Source of the DNA: Oceanospirillaceae bacterium
GTDB lineage: Bacteria; Pseudomonadota; Gammaproteobacteria; Pseudomonadales; Balneatricaceae
Reading direction: 5' to 3'
DNA length: 49,507 bases
Assembly (NCBI GenBank): GCA_013215445.1
Contig: JABSRA010000030.1
Coordinates: forward strand, 1-49,507
In this document: one piece after another, positions 28,311 through 35,290 of the stretch
Position numbering within the stretch: the first letter of the stretch is position 1
How the letters are laid out: every line of letters begins with the position of its first letter
Notes under the pieces: model-generated
What the model was told of the DNA's origin: nothing
Seen by the model: only the letters and a program-made list of their open reading frames with translations
Databases searched by the model: none
Translations under genes and position numbers: made by a program

Positions 28311-29116
28311 CAAGCAATTTGCAAGCGCCTCTGCTTAAGGGTTTGTTGGTGATTGAGGCAGTGTTCGGCTAAAGGACACGAACCATTCTATACGCCCCTT
28401 AGGGGGCACTCCCCAGTCAGAAAACTTACAGGACTGCCTTCGCGGCCATCCTGGCGCGGGTCAGAGCTGCTTACATTACGGCTATTAACTACTTAGTTAG
28501 GTTATAACAAAAGCACAGGCAATGTTTGAGTGCCGATTCGCTACTTGCCTAATATTGGGTATAAAAAACTTAAGGTAAAGGCACTCTGTTTTGATGGTTG
28601 TTGATGTGGCTAGAGAATGAAATTTAAGTAGCCGATTTATAAGATAAAATAAAACACCATCATCACCCTGGTAGTGACTATTTTGACAAACATAGGTTTT
28701 AATCCTCTGTGATTGACAGTACTGTAACTGGCAAGACCGACATTAGTGCTTTTATAGTTAGCGTTTAAAAAAAGCGTATTATAAGCTGGCTAAATAACGA
28801 TCAAAATAGGAATAAGGAGGATGTCTAAATTAATGCTCATTATCTATAATTATAGCGGCAGAGGGTTGGAGTATTGCCGAGCGTAGTCGTTATGCTGAGG
28901 TCTCAATGAGTCACCCAAGCCTCAGTATTATCAATAATCTAGCTCGCTATAAAATTTCAATACTTAAAGCCTCAAATTATTAATTCAATTTACATTACTT
29001 AACCTGATAATTAATGATTGCTCGCCAAAAAGTGAATCAATGCTATTATTAATCTAAGATTTATATGCATATTATTGAATAAGATAACCTTAATTTAAAT
29101 GGATTTTTTGCAACTG

Positions 29117-29184
29117 GTAAGGTGCCTGCTGTATTTAATATTAAATCCTTTGAACGAAAGGTAGATGGCAGGCCTTACTTTTTT
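29117..29184 (+). ncRNA. Nested hairpin element with terminal T-run (terminator or attenuator)
   Basis: An outer stem pairs GTAAGG (29117-29122) with CCTTAC (29173-29178) and continues, after a TG bulge, as CCTGC with GCAGG (29125-29129 with 29068+100 to 29172). Inside are a perfect palindrome TTTAATATTAAA (29134-29145) and a small hairpin CCTTT-GAACG-AAAGG (29147-29161). Six T residues follow the outer stem. It may end a small RNA made from the long gap or act as a structured attenuator; I match it to no known riboswitch. Confidence 0.5.
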
Positions 29185-29189
29185 ACCGT

Positions 29190-29215
29190 TAAACAAAAGC
29201 AAACTTAGCCGACAT
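29190..29215 (+). promoter_or_regulatory. Candidate sigma-28 (FliA) promoter of the chemoreceptor gene
   Basis: TAAA (29190-29193) and GCCGACAT (29208-29215) resemble the sigma-28 boxes TAAA and GCCGATAA. The spacer is one base short if TAAA is used and exact if TTAA is used. It lies 50 bases before the chemoreceptor ATG; such genes are classic FliA targets. Confidence 0.6.
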
Positions 29216-29265
29216 TAACGTTTAGTCGCTAATTTTTAGCATAATAATAAAAGTAGAGGTGATAC

Positions 29266-32200
29266 ATGAGTCTAGGACTTGGGAAACTAAAGATTGGACA
29301 AAAATTTGTTCTCAGTTTTTTTGCACTGGGGGTGATTCCTGCAACAATTATTGGCATGGTGAGTTTGAATCAAGCTAATCAGGGAATGGAATCTCTGGCT
29401 TTTAATTCGTTAGAATCTGTCAGAGAAATCAAAAGAGCCCAGCTAGAACAATATTTTAAAGATAGAAATAATGATATGAATGTACTGGTCGGCGTTGCCG
29501 GTACACTGCGGTTACAGGCGCTCGAAAAACTAACCGCTGTGAGAGAAATAAAGAAAAGTGCAATTGAAAATTATTTCCATCAAACTGTATTACAAGTGCA
29601 ATCCTTTACTAAAAACTCATCGACTAAGACCGCTCTGGAGAAATTCAGAGATAACTTTAATTTAATAAAATTTGTTAACAAATTAGACGATACGGCTATC
29701 GCAGCGATGAAGGCCGAACTTAAAGCCTTTTATAGCAATGATGTTAGCCAGTATTTAAGTGTTGCTTCTGGCGGTGATGTTAGCGGCGAAGTGAATAAAT
29801 ATTTAGCGGTATTAGATGATGAAGCGATAGTGTCGCAGTATTATTATCTGGTAAAAAATAAAGCGCCAATGGGGTCTAAAGCTAAGCTAAATAGAGGGTC
29901 AGACAAATCTAAATACTCCAAAGAACACTATAAATTCCATCCTGGTATTCGCAGCTTTCAAGAGGATTTTGGCTACGAAGATATTATTATGATTGAGACC
30001 AGAAAAAATAGAGTGATCTACTCAGTCAAAAAGAATATCGATTTTGGAACGGATCTAACCAAGGGCCCGCTGGCCAATTCTCCCCTGGCAAAAATATATC
30101 AAAAAGCCTTAAAATTAGGCCGTAAGGAAACATTTACAAGTTCTGACCTCGAGATATATTATCCCTCTTTAAACTCCCCGCAAATGTTTGTTGCAGCGCC
30201 TATGCGTCAATACGGGAGTGTGATTGGCGTGGTGGTTTTTCAAATTAACATCAATCAAATAAATGCAGTGATGGGACAGCGTGCAGGATTGGGCGCCACA
30301 GGTGAAACCTATCTAGTGGGTATTGATCATAAAATGCGCTCCGATTCAAGCACCAGTGCGAAGAAGAGCGTGCAGTTATCGCTGCTAAATGCTCCAGAAT
30401 CGGCTGCAAGTTCTATCGGGATTGATAAAGCGCTTGAGGGAGACACCGGCACCGGAATCATTAAAAACTATCTTAATAAACCGGTACTGTCTGCATGGGT
30501 TCCTCTAACAATAGGGGGGCAGCACTGGGCACTGATGGCCGAAATTGATGTAGCCGAAGCTTTGAGCCCTGTCGATGAATTCGATACTGCCTTTTACAAT
30601 AACTATGCTCAGCAATACGGTTATCCTGATTTATATTTAATTAATCCAGATGGTTATGTGTTCTTTTCAGCAGCTCAGGGGAAGGACCTAGAAACCAATT
30701 TAATCGATGGTAAATACAGTAATAGCAGTTTAGGGGGGTTGATTAAAAGCGTCAGCCGCAGCAAGATTTTTGGCTTTGCCGATTTTTCTCCCTATAGCGC
30801 GGATGACAATCAAGCGAGTGCCTTTATGGCTCAGCCGCTAATTTCTGGTGAGGGCGAAATAGAGTTGATCATTGCTTTAAAGCTACCTTTAGCGGGAATA
30901 AATGCCATTACTGGGATTCGCGATGGTATGGGTGAAAGTGGTGAGTCCTATCTTGTTGGGCCTGATTTTAGGATGCGCTCTGATTCATACCTCGATCCTC
31001 AAAATAGGTCGGTGAAAGCTTCTTTTGCTGGCAACATCAATGCCAATGGTATTCAAACCGAAGCAGTCTTGGATGCTTTAGCGGGTAACTCCGGCACTAA
31101 AATAATAACCAATAGCATGGGTGATCAAGTGCTCTCTGCGTATACGCCAATAGATGTTAGTGGCGTCACTTGGGCACTGATGGCTGAAATAAAAGAGTCA
31201 GAAGCCTTTGCTACTTCGACCCGGTTAAAATGGTTAACCATCATTATCTTGTTAGTATCCACAGTTTTTGTCGTGCTGTTTGGGGTGATAATGGCGTCGA
31301 GAATTAGTAAACCTTTGGTCAATGCTGCTAAATTAGCGCATAAGGTAGCCTCAGGAGACCTGTCCTCTAAGATTATTGTTAATCGCAATGATGAGATAGG
31401 GGACTTACAAGGTGCCCTAAAAGAAATGAATGATGGCCTGACAGTCATGGTCTCCAGAATTAGTTTATCTGCAGAGCAGCAGGCGTCTGCCGCTGAAGAG
31501 CTATCTCTTATTACCGAGCAGACCCGAACGCATGTTAGGGAGCAAAATGAAGGCACTGAACGCGTAGAGCGAGCTATTGATGATATGTCTGTTACCTTGC
31601 AAGCGGTAAATACCGGAACTGAAGAGGCGCTCAAAGCGGCACAGCAAGCCAATGTAGAAGCGGGAATAGGCTCATCAGAAGTTGAAAACACCATATTATC
31701 GGTGCATAACTTTTCAAAAGAAGTGGATAATATCGCTGATACTTTGCTTGAGGTTGAAAAGGGGGCAAAGGATATTGGCGGAATCGTCGGAGTGATCAAT
31801 GGCATTGCAGACCAAACCAATCTTTTAGCGTTAAATGCGTCCATTGAAGCAGCTAGAGCTGGGGACCAAGGTAGGGGGTTTGCAGTGGTTGCAGAAGAGG
31901 TTCGATCACTTGCTCAAAGTACGCAGGGCTCTACCTTACAGATTGAAACCATGGTGGCAAAATTACAAAAAGGTGCAGAGGCGTCGGCGCAGGCTATGAG
32001 CCGCGGTAAAGAGCAGATGACGCAGGTAATCACGCAGGCTGAGAATACCGGTGCTGCCTTAGTGCGTATTACTGATGCGATTAATCAGATTCAATTAATC
32101 ACCGATAAAATATCTGAGTCTAACCAAAAACAGTCAGAGATCGCAGTAGACGTTCATGAAAATATTAAGCACATCAGTGGACTCTCTAAGCAGACTGGCA

Positions 32201-32289
32201 TTGCTTCGGAACAAATCTTAGAAGCCAGTGAGGAGTTAGCTAAATTGGCGGTAAGCCTGCAGAAAGAGACCCACAGATTTAAAGTCTAG
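29266..32289 (+). CDS. Large methyl-accepting chemotaxis protein with duplicated sensor module
   Basis: A 1007-residue transmembrane chemoreceptor. The first membrane helix is at about residues 13-36 and the second at about 652-678, leaving an unusually large periplasmic region of about 615 residues. That region contains two related modules: GLGATGETYLVG...MRSDS...ALEGDTGTGII...LSAW...WALMAEID near residues 335-440, and GMGESGESYLVG...MRSDS...ALAGNSGTKII...LSAY...WALMAEIK near 555-648. Both are Cache-like. A HAMP domain follows (about 679-731), then the signalling helices with the conserved hairpin tip (IADQTNLLALNASIEAARAG from about residue 847). There is no C-terminal CheR/CheB-binding pentapeptide. 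The ligand is unknown. A likely sigma-28 promoter precedes it. Confidence 0.93.
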   Translation: MSLGLGKLKIGQKFVLSFFALGVIPATIIGMVSLNQANQGMESLAFNSLESVREIKRAQLEQYFKDRNNDMNVLVGVAGTLRLQALEKLTAVREIKKSAIENYFHQTVLQVQSFTKNSSTKTALEKFRDNFNLIKFVNKLDDTAIAAMKAELKAFYSNDVSQYLSVASGGDVSGEVNKYLAVLDDEAIVSQYYYLVKNKAPMGSKAKLNRGSDKSKYSKEHYKFHPGIRSFQEDFGYEDIIMIETRKNRVIYSVKKNIDFGTDLTKGPLANSPLAKIYQKALKLGRKETFTSSDLEIYYPSLNSPQMFVAAPMRQYGSVIGVVVFQININQINAVMGQRAGLGATGETYLVGIDHKMRSDSSTSAKKSVQLSLLNAPESAASSIGIDKALEGDTGTGIIKNYLNKPVLSAWVPLTIGGQHWALMAEIDVAEALSPVDEFDTAFYNNYAQQYGYPDLYLINPDGYVFFSAAQGKDLETNLIDGKYSNSSLGGLIKSVSRSKIFGFADFSPYSADDNQASAFMAQPLISGEGEIELIIALKLPLAGINAITGIRDGMGESGESYLVGPDFRMRSDSYLDPQNRSVKASFAGNINANGIQTEAVLDALAGNSGTKIITNSMGDQVLSAYTPIDVSGVTWALMAEIKESEAFATSTRLKWLTIIILLVSTVFVVLFGVIMASRISKPLVNAAKLAHKVASGDLSSKIIVNRNDEIGDLQGALKEMNDGLTVMVSRISLSAEQQASAAEELSLITEQTRTHVREQNEGTERVERAIDDMSVTLQAVNTGTEEALKAAQQANVEAGIGSSEVENTILSVHNFSKEVDNIADTLLEVEKGAKDIGGIVGVINGIADQTNLLALNASIEAARAGDQGRGFAVVAEEVRSLAQSTQGSTLQIETMVAKLQKGAEASAQAMSRGKEQMTQVITQAENTGAALVRITDAINQIQLITDKISESNQKQSEIAVDVHENIKHISGLSKQTGIASEQILEASEELAKLAVSLQKETHRFKV

Positions 32290-32301
32290 CTTGTAGCAGC
32301 A

Positions 32302-32338
32302 CCTTAATATCTAGTCGAGTCTCGACTGGATGTTAAGG
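32302..32338. terminator. Strong hairpin between convergent chemoreceptor and rsuA genes
   Basis: A 17-base stem with a 3-base loop (CCTTAATATCTAGTCGA, GTC, then its near-perfect complement with two G-T pairs) lies 12 bases after the chemoreceptor stop codon. Neither strand shows a long T-run after it, so it is not a textbook intrinsic terminator. Its place between convergent genes suggests it acts as a bidirectional transcript end. Confidence 0.55.
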
Positions 32339-32395
32339 CGTCTCTGCACCCATCATATTCGCTCCAAGTGCACAGAGAAGCTGGTTCAGAGGTTA

Positions 32396-33124
32396 CTAAC
32401 GTGCTTGTTTGATTTGCACATTCAACTGTGCCAATTCTGTGTCATTGAGTGGCCGGTATTCTCCAGGCTTTAAATCTTCACAGAGTATTAAACTGCCAAT
32501 GGCAAAGCGATGTAGTGATTTGACTGGGTTTCTAAAGCGTCCAAACATACGCTTTATTTGGTGATACCGACCTTGGGTTAATTTTACCAGAGCTGTGGTA
32601 TCAGTCATAATCTCTAAGTGTGCTGGCTCTGTGGTGAGATCTTCATATGAAAAATACATACCTTCGGCAAAAGCCGATACATAGTCGCTATTGAGGTTAT
32701 GTTCTAATTCTACTTGGTAAGTCTTATCAATATTGCTCTTAGGTTCGCACAGCCCCTTGGACCATTTGCCGTCATTGGTTAAAAGCACTAAACCCGATGT
32801 ATTTAAGTCTAATCTTCCGGCTATATGCAGATTGGGATAAGCGCTGTTATCTATCAGGTCCAATACCGTTCGATGATGAGGATCTGTGGTAGCGCAGACG
32901 ACGCCAACTGGCTTATGTAACATGATATAGAAGGGCAGTTGTTCCTGTAACACTATATTATCAACGATCACCTGATTAAAGGGGCCTATGCGCTGGGCAG
33001 CGTCAGCTGCGTTTAAGCCATCTACTTGAACGCGTTGTTGCGCGAGTAGCAAGCGGATGTTACCGCGCTTGATCAGTAGTTTTTTACTAATGAACCTATC
33101 TAGGCGACTGTATTTTGAGGACAT
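32396..33124 (-). CDS. rsuA: RsuA/RluB/E/F-family 16S/23S rRNA pseudouridine synthase
   Basis: It converts a specific rRNA uridine to pseudouridine. The 242-residue protein has an N-terminal S4 RNA-binding domain (RLDRFISKKLLIKRGNIRLLLAQQRVQVDG) and a catalytic domain with the active-site aspartate in the family motif GRLDLNTSGLVLLTNDG, followed by KTYQVEL and GRYHQIKRMFGRFRNPVKSLHR. Within the family it most resembles RsuA (16S U516), but RluE-like members are close, so the exact target is not certain. It is the last host gene before the prophage boundary. Confidence 0.85.
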   Translation of the reverse strand: MSSKYSRLDRFISKKLLIKRGNIRLLLAQQRVQVDGLNAADAAQRIGPFNQVIVDNIVLQEQLPFYIMLHKPVGVVCATTDPHHRTVLDLIDNSAYPNLHIAGRLDLNTSGLVLLTNDGKWSKGLCEPKSNIDKTYQVELEHNLNSDYVSAFAEGMYFSYEDLTTEPAHLEIMTDTTALVKLTQGRYHQIKRMFGRFRNPVKSLHRFAIGSLILCEDLKPGEYRPLNDTELAQLNVQIKQAR

Positions 33125-33369
33125 GTGGTTTACGGGTAATTTAGATGATTGATTAGGGCAGTGTATTGTACAGCGTAAAAATATATAAGGGTCAGTTAGT
33201 CATTGCAGGAGATAGCGAAAAAGTTAATACAATAATATCTGGAAGGTCATGTAGGTTGGTGATGGGTTTGTTAAGATTAAAAAATGTATTGTCTGTCTCA
33301 ATATTATAAAAATATAGAGGGCGGTATAGTATAAACAAGGTGTTTTTGGAGGGTCTAACTGAAGGAGAG

Positions 33370-33392
33370 TGGTGGGCCCAGAAGGACTTGAA
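33370..33392 (-). other. Prophage attachment site: orphan 3' end of a tRNA gene
   Basis: Read on the minus strand, the 23 bases divide exactly as a tRNA 3' end: T-loop TTCAAGT, 3' T-stem CCTTC, 3' acceptor strand TGGGCCC, discriminator A and CCA. The matching 5' T-stem (GAAGG) does not precede it, so this is only a fragment, not a gene. Phages that integrate into a tRNA rebuild the gene at one end and leave such a fragment at the other. The orientation predicts the intact tRNA (acceptor 5' strand GGGCCCA) at the far right end of the prophage, outside the window. The tRNA identity cannot be told from this piece. Confidence 0.75.
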
Positions 33393-33433
33393 AGTATCTT
33401 ATAACTTGCTAATTTTGCTAATATTTATCTTTT

Positions 33434-33459
33434 ACAGTGGTGGGTATACCCACCGCTGT
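33434..33459. repeat. 26-base near-perfect palindrome beside the attachment site
   Basis: The centre is the 16-base perfect palindrome GGTGGGTATACCCACC, extended by ACAG-T on the left and G-CTGT on the right (one G-T type mismatch). Another ACCCACC follows directly. It lies between the tRNA fragment and the end of the AlpA-like gene. It could terminate the leftward phage operon or bind an integration/excision protein. No T-run follows on either strand. Confidence 0.7.
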
Positions 33460-33470
33460 ACCCACCAAAA

Positions 33471-33725
33471 TCAAAATGTGTAGTGGTCTTTTGCAGGATA
33501 TCCCTCTCGTTCTTTTACAACCTTACACCAGGCGTGTACATCAGTGTATGTCCACACTACTCTACTTTTGTTTAAAGTGAGGCGTTTTGGGAACTGGCCC
33601 TGTTTCTCTAATCGGTAAATAGAGGACTTTCCTAGACTGGTTATCTGAGATACTTCCTTTATAGTGAGATAGAAAGGATCTAGTGATTGTGTGTTACTAC
33701 TAATTTTTTCTGTTGGGGTCTTCAT
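33471..33725 (-). CDS. AlpA-family DNA-binding regulator (possible excision factor)
   Basis: An 84-residue protein with the MerR-like winged helix-turn-helix of the AlpA family (LTIKEVSQITSLGKSSIYRLEKQGQFPKRLTLNKSRVVWTYTDVHAWCK). AlpA-like proteins regulate integrase genes or act as excision directionality factors in prophages and satellites. Its place as the first gene inside the attachment site fits an excision role, but that is inferred. It is the last gene of the leftward early operon. Confidence 0.8.
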   Translation of the reverse strand: MKTPTEKISSNTQSLDPFYLTIKEVSQITSLGKSSIYRLEKQGQFPKRLTLNKSRVVWTYTDVHAWCKVVKEREGYPAKDHYTF

Positions 33726-33765
33726 TATTCAAATCTCAATTAGTTCAGCTTTGTGAGTTCGTTGT

Positions 33766-34368
33766 TTATTTAGCAATCGGGTAGCTTATTTCGTAACGTT
33801 GTGGTTTTTCTAAGTCGTGGATATATCTGTGGATGGCGGTGATGTACTTAGCTTGGTGTTTGGCATCGTCTAAGGCGTGGTGGGGAATGCCGGTGAAAGG
33901 GATTTGTTTTTTTGGGTCGATACCGAGTTGGCGTCCTATGTGAACCATCGTTCTACAAGAGCGCTCGTTGTAGAATTTCCAAGAGGGGTCTAACTTTATT
34001 AGTTCATAGGCGGCCTTTAGGATAGAGCAGTCAAAACTTGGATCATTAGCCCAGATGTTGATTGTTGATATTGGGCCGAAAGTACCTAACCAAAAATTTA
34101 ACTCATAGAGTACATCTGTCATTTGATTTCTGGTATTTTCACAGCGTTTTAGCAGAGACTGTGCATCACCTTGTTGTTGTTTCCACCACGCGACTGTCTC
34201 TACATCAATCTTTAGGCCGATGTTTTCACTATCACGGATACTTATCTCTTTATAGAAAGAGTAGCTTTCTGTCTCTGGGGTACCTGGATTAAAGGCGACT
34301 GCGCCAATACTTAATATGACGCATCCGGGTTTTGTGCCTAACGTTTCTAAATCTAGCATGATGTCCAT
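33766..34368 (-). CDS. DEDD-family 3'-5' exonuclease (phage type, Rv2179c-like)
   Basis: A 200-residue nuclease with the DEDD motifs: DLETLGT near the start (first D and E), a second aspartate in NDPSFDCSIL, and the C-terminal HHALDDAKHQ with H and D five residues apart. This arrangement matches the phage/mycobacterial 3'-5' exoribonuclease group rather than DnaQ proofreading subunits. It could degrade RNA or single-stranded DNA during phage replication; the substrate is not evident. It follows 3 bases after the upstream small gene on the minus strand. Confidence 0.85.
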   Translation of the reverse strand: MDIMLDLETLGTKPGCVILSIGAVAFNPGTPETESYSFYKEISIRDSENIGLKIDVETVAWWKQQQGDAQSLLKRCENTRNQMTDVLYELNFWLGTFGPISTINIWANDPSFDCSILKAAYELIKLDPSWKFYNERSCRTMVHIGRQLGIDPKKQIPFTGIPHHALDDAKHQAKYITAIHRYIHDLEKPQRYEISYPIAK

Positions 34369-34371
34369 TTT

Positions 34372-34656
34372 TCAAGTCCTTTTATGCGGCTGTTTTCTGC
34401 GCCATTTGTTGAAGCTGTTGAATATTATTTTGATGTTCTGGGTTGCTGTGGGGCAATGGTCTATTTGCGATCGGGTGGTTAGGTGGCCGCAGGATTTTAG
34501 GATCCAATCTTTGGCGTCTTGCTCGTTGTGGGTACCCAGTGGAATATCGCAACCCGATTTGAAGGTGACTCGCAGATCAAGGTAGTGCCAAAACTCGGGG
34601 TCTTTGCAGAGCATCACAGCGGCTTTGCAAAGACGACCACCTTTAACCGGTTGCAT
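34372..34656 (-). CDS. Small phage protein of unknown function
   Basis: 94 residues, basic at the C terminus (NKWRRKQPHKR), with several cysteines and a tryptophan-rich middle (DPEFWHYLDLRV, EQDAKDWILKSCGH). The ATG at 34656 overlaps the end of the next upstream small gene, so it belongs to the early operon. No family is recognised with confidence. Confidence 0.65.
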   Translation of the reverse strand: MQPVKGGRLCKAAVMLCKDPEFWHYLDLRVTFKSGCDIPLGTHNEQDAKDWILKSCGHLTTRSQIDHCPTATQNIKIIFNSFNKWRRKQPHKRT

Positions 34657-34798
34657 GGGTTTTGGTCCTTGCCTGGTGCAGTTGGTTTCTCAACTGATTA
34701 ATTTCAGCTTCTAAGCTTTGCGCTCTTACCATCCACAGCTTGGTGGTTTTTACGCTGTCGTTGAGTTTGTTTCTTAAGATAGTGGTTTCAGAACGCAT
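34643..34798 (-). CDS. Small coiled-coil phage protein
   Basis: A 51-residue product from the ATG at 34798 (MRSETTILRNKLNDSVKTTK) that is mostly helical with heptad-like leucines (LEAEINQLRNQLHQ). A longer frame opens at 34927, but its extra N-terminal part lies within the upstream gene. The internal ATG overlaps that gene's stop by a few bases, as do its neighbours, which supports the short form. Function unknown. Confidence 0.55.
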   Translation of the reverse strand: MRSETTILRNKLNDSVKTTKLWMVRAQSLEAEINQLRNQLHQARTKTHATG

Positions 34799-35084
34799 GG
34801 TTGGGTTCCTGGTTGTGAATGAAAGTGACGTTTTTATCTGTGCCTGGCTTCGCTGGGTCGTAGCCGATCCACTTTGGTTCACAGCAGGGGCCGTTGTGTA
34901 AATGCTCGCGTAGTGAGCCCTGATCAAACCAGTTATTACATAGGCACTTGGTCATGCCTTCGATTTGATCTAGGTAACGATCGGTGTCCTTGCAATTGTG
35001 GCAGATGAATACTTCAAAACCGTAGTAGGTGGTTTCGGTTTGTCCGGCGCCGGTTTTGCTGCAGAGTTCGCATTGATGGCTCAT
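34788..35084 (-). CDS. Small cysteine-rich phage protein (probable zinc binding)
   Basis: 98 residues with paired cysteines, CELC near the start and CHNC at about residue 29, followed by CLC, a CC pair and histidines (REHLHNGPCC). This suggests one or two zinc sites. Its ATG overlaps the stop codon of the preceding small gene. Function unknown; such zinc-ribbon proteins are common in early operons of P2-like phages. Confidence 0.65.
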   Translation of the reverse strand: MSHQCELCSKTGAGQTETTYYGFEVFICHNCKDTDRYLDQIEGMTKCLCNNWFDQGSLREHLHNGPCCEPKWIGYDPAKPGTDKNVTFIHNQEPNHAF

Positions 35085-35281
35085 GATGCGCTCTCTTTTG
35101 TTGGTTCGAAGTTTTCCAAAACAGCTTCCATTACTCGGGCGGTTTCGTTCATGGCGACTGGAGCATAGTTTGTATTGAATTTTAGTCCTGCTACTAATGC
35201 GGTGATTAGCGCCGAGTGTTGGGTTTTATCGATTGCCCTCACTCGGGCTAGAATGTTGTTGAAACGGGTGAAATCTGACAT
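35081..35281 (-). CDS. Small phage early protein of unknown function
   Basis: 66 residues, helical, without cysteines (FTRFNNILARVRAIDKTQHS). It sits between the primase-helicase and the cysteine-rich protein, overlapping the latter by 4 bases, with an AGGAGT ribosome site. Context supports it as a real gene; no family is recognised. Confidence 0.6.
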   Translation of the reverse strand: MSDFTRFNNILARVRAIDKTQHSALITALVAGLKFNTNYAPVAMNETARVMEAVLENFEPTKESAS

Positions 35282-35290
35282 AGATACTCC

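Larger units (their letters stand above)
28174..29265. other. 1.1-kb non-coding stretch before the chemoreceptor gene
   Basis: No credible ORF is present. It contains four tandem copies of CAACCAG (28283-28310). A GC-rich patch at 28380-28490 has short inverted repeats (CGCCCCTTAGGGGGC; GGCCATCCTGGCGCG). CTGAGG and CCTCAG pair across about 19 bases near 28894-28925. A nested hairpin element with a T-run lies at 29117-29184 and a likely sigma-28 promoter at 29190-29215. The length and structure leave room for a small RNA. Confidence 0.5.
33125..33470. other. Host/prophage junction region without genes
   Basis: No ORF is present. It holds the tRNA 3'-end fragment at 33370-33392 that marks the integration point, and a 26-base near-perfect palindrome at 33434-33459. 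Left of the fragment the sequence is presumed host, right of it phage. Confidence 0.6.

Noticed and set aside
29117-29184. c-di-GMP (GEMM) riboswitch before the chemoreceptor gene
   Set aside because: The structure and conserved GEMM core sequences are not present; only a nested hairpin with a T-run is seen.
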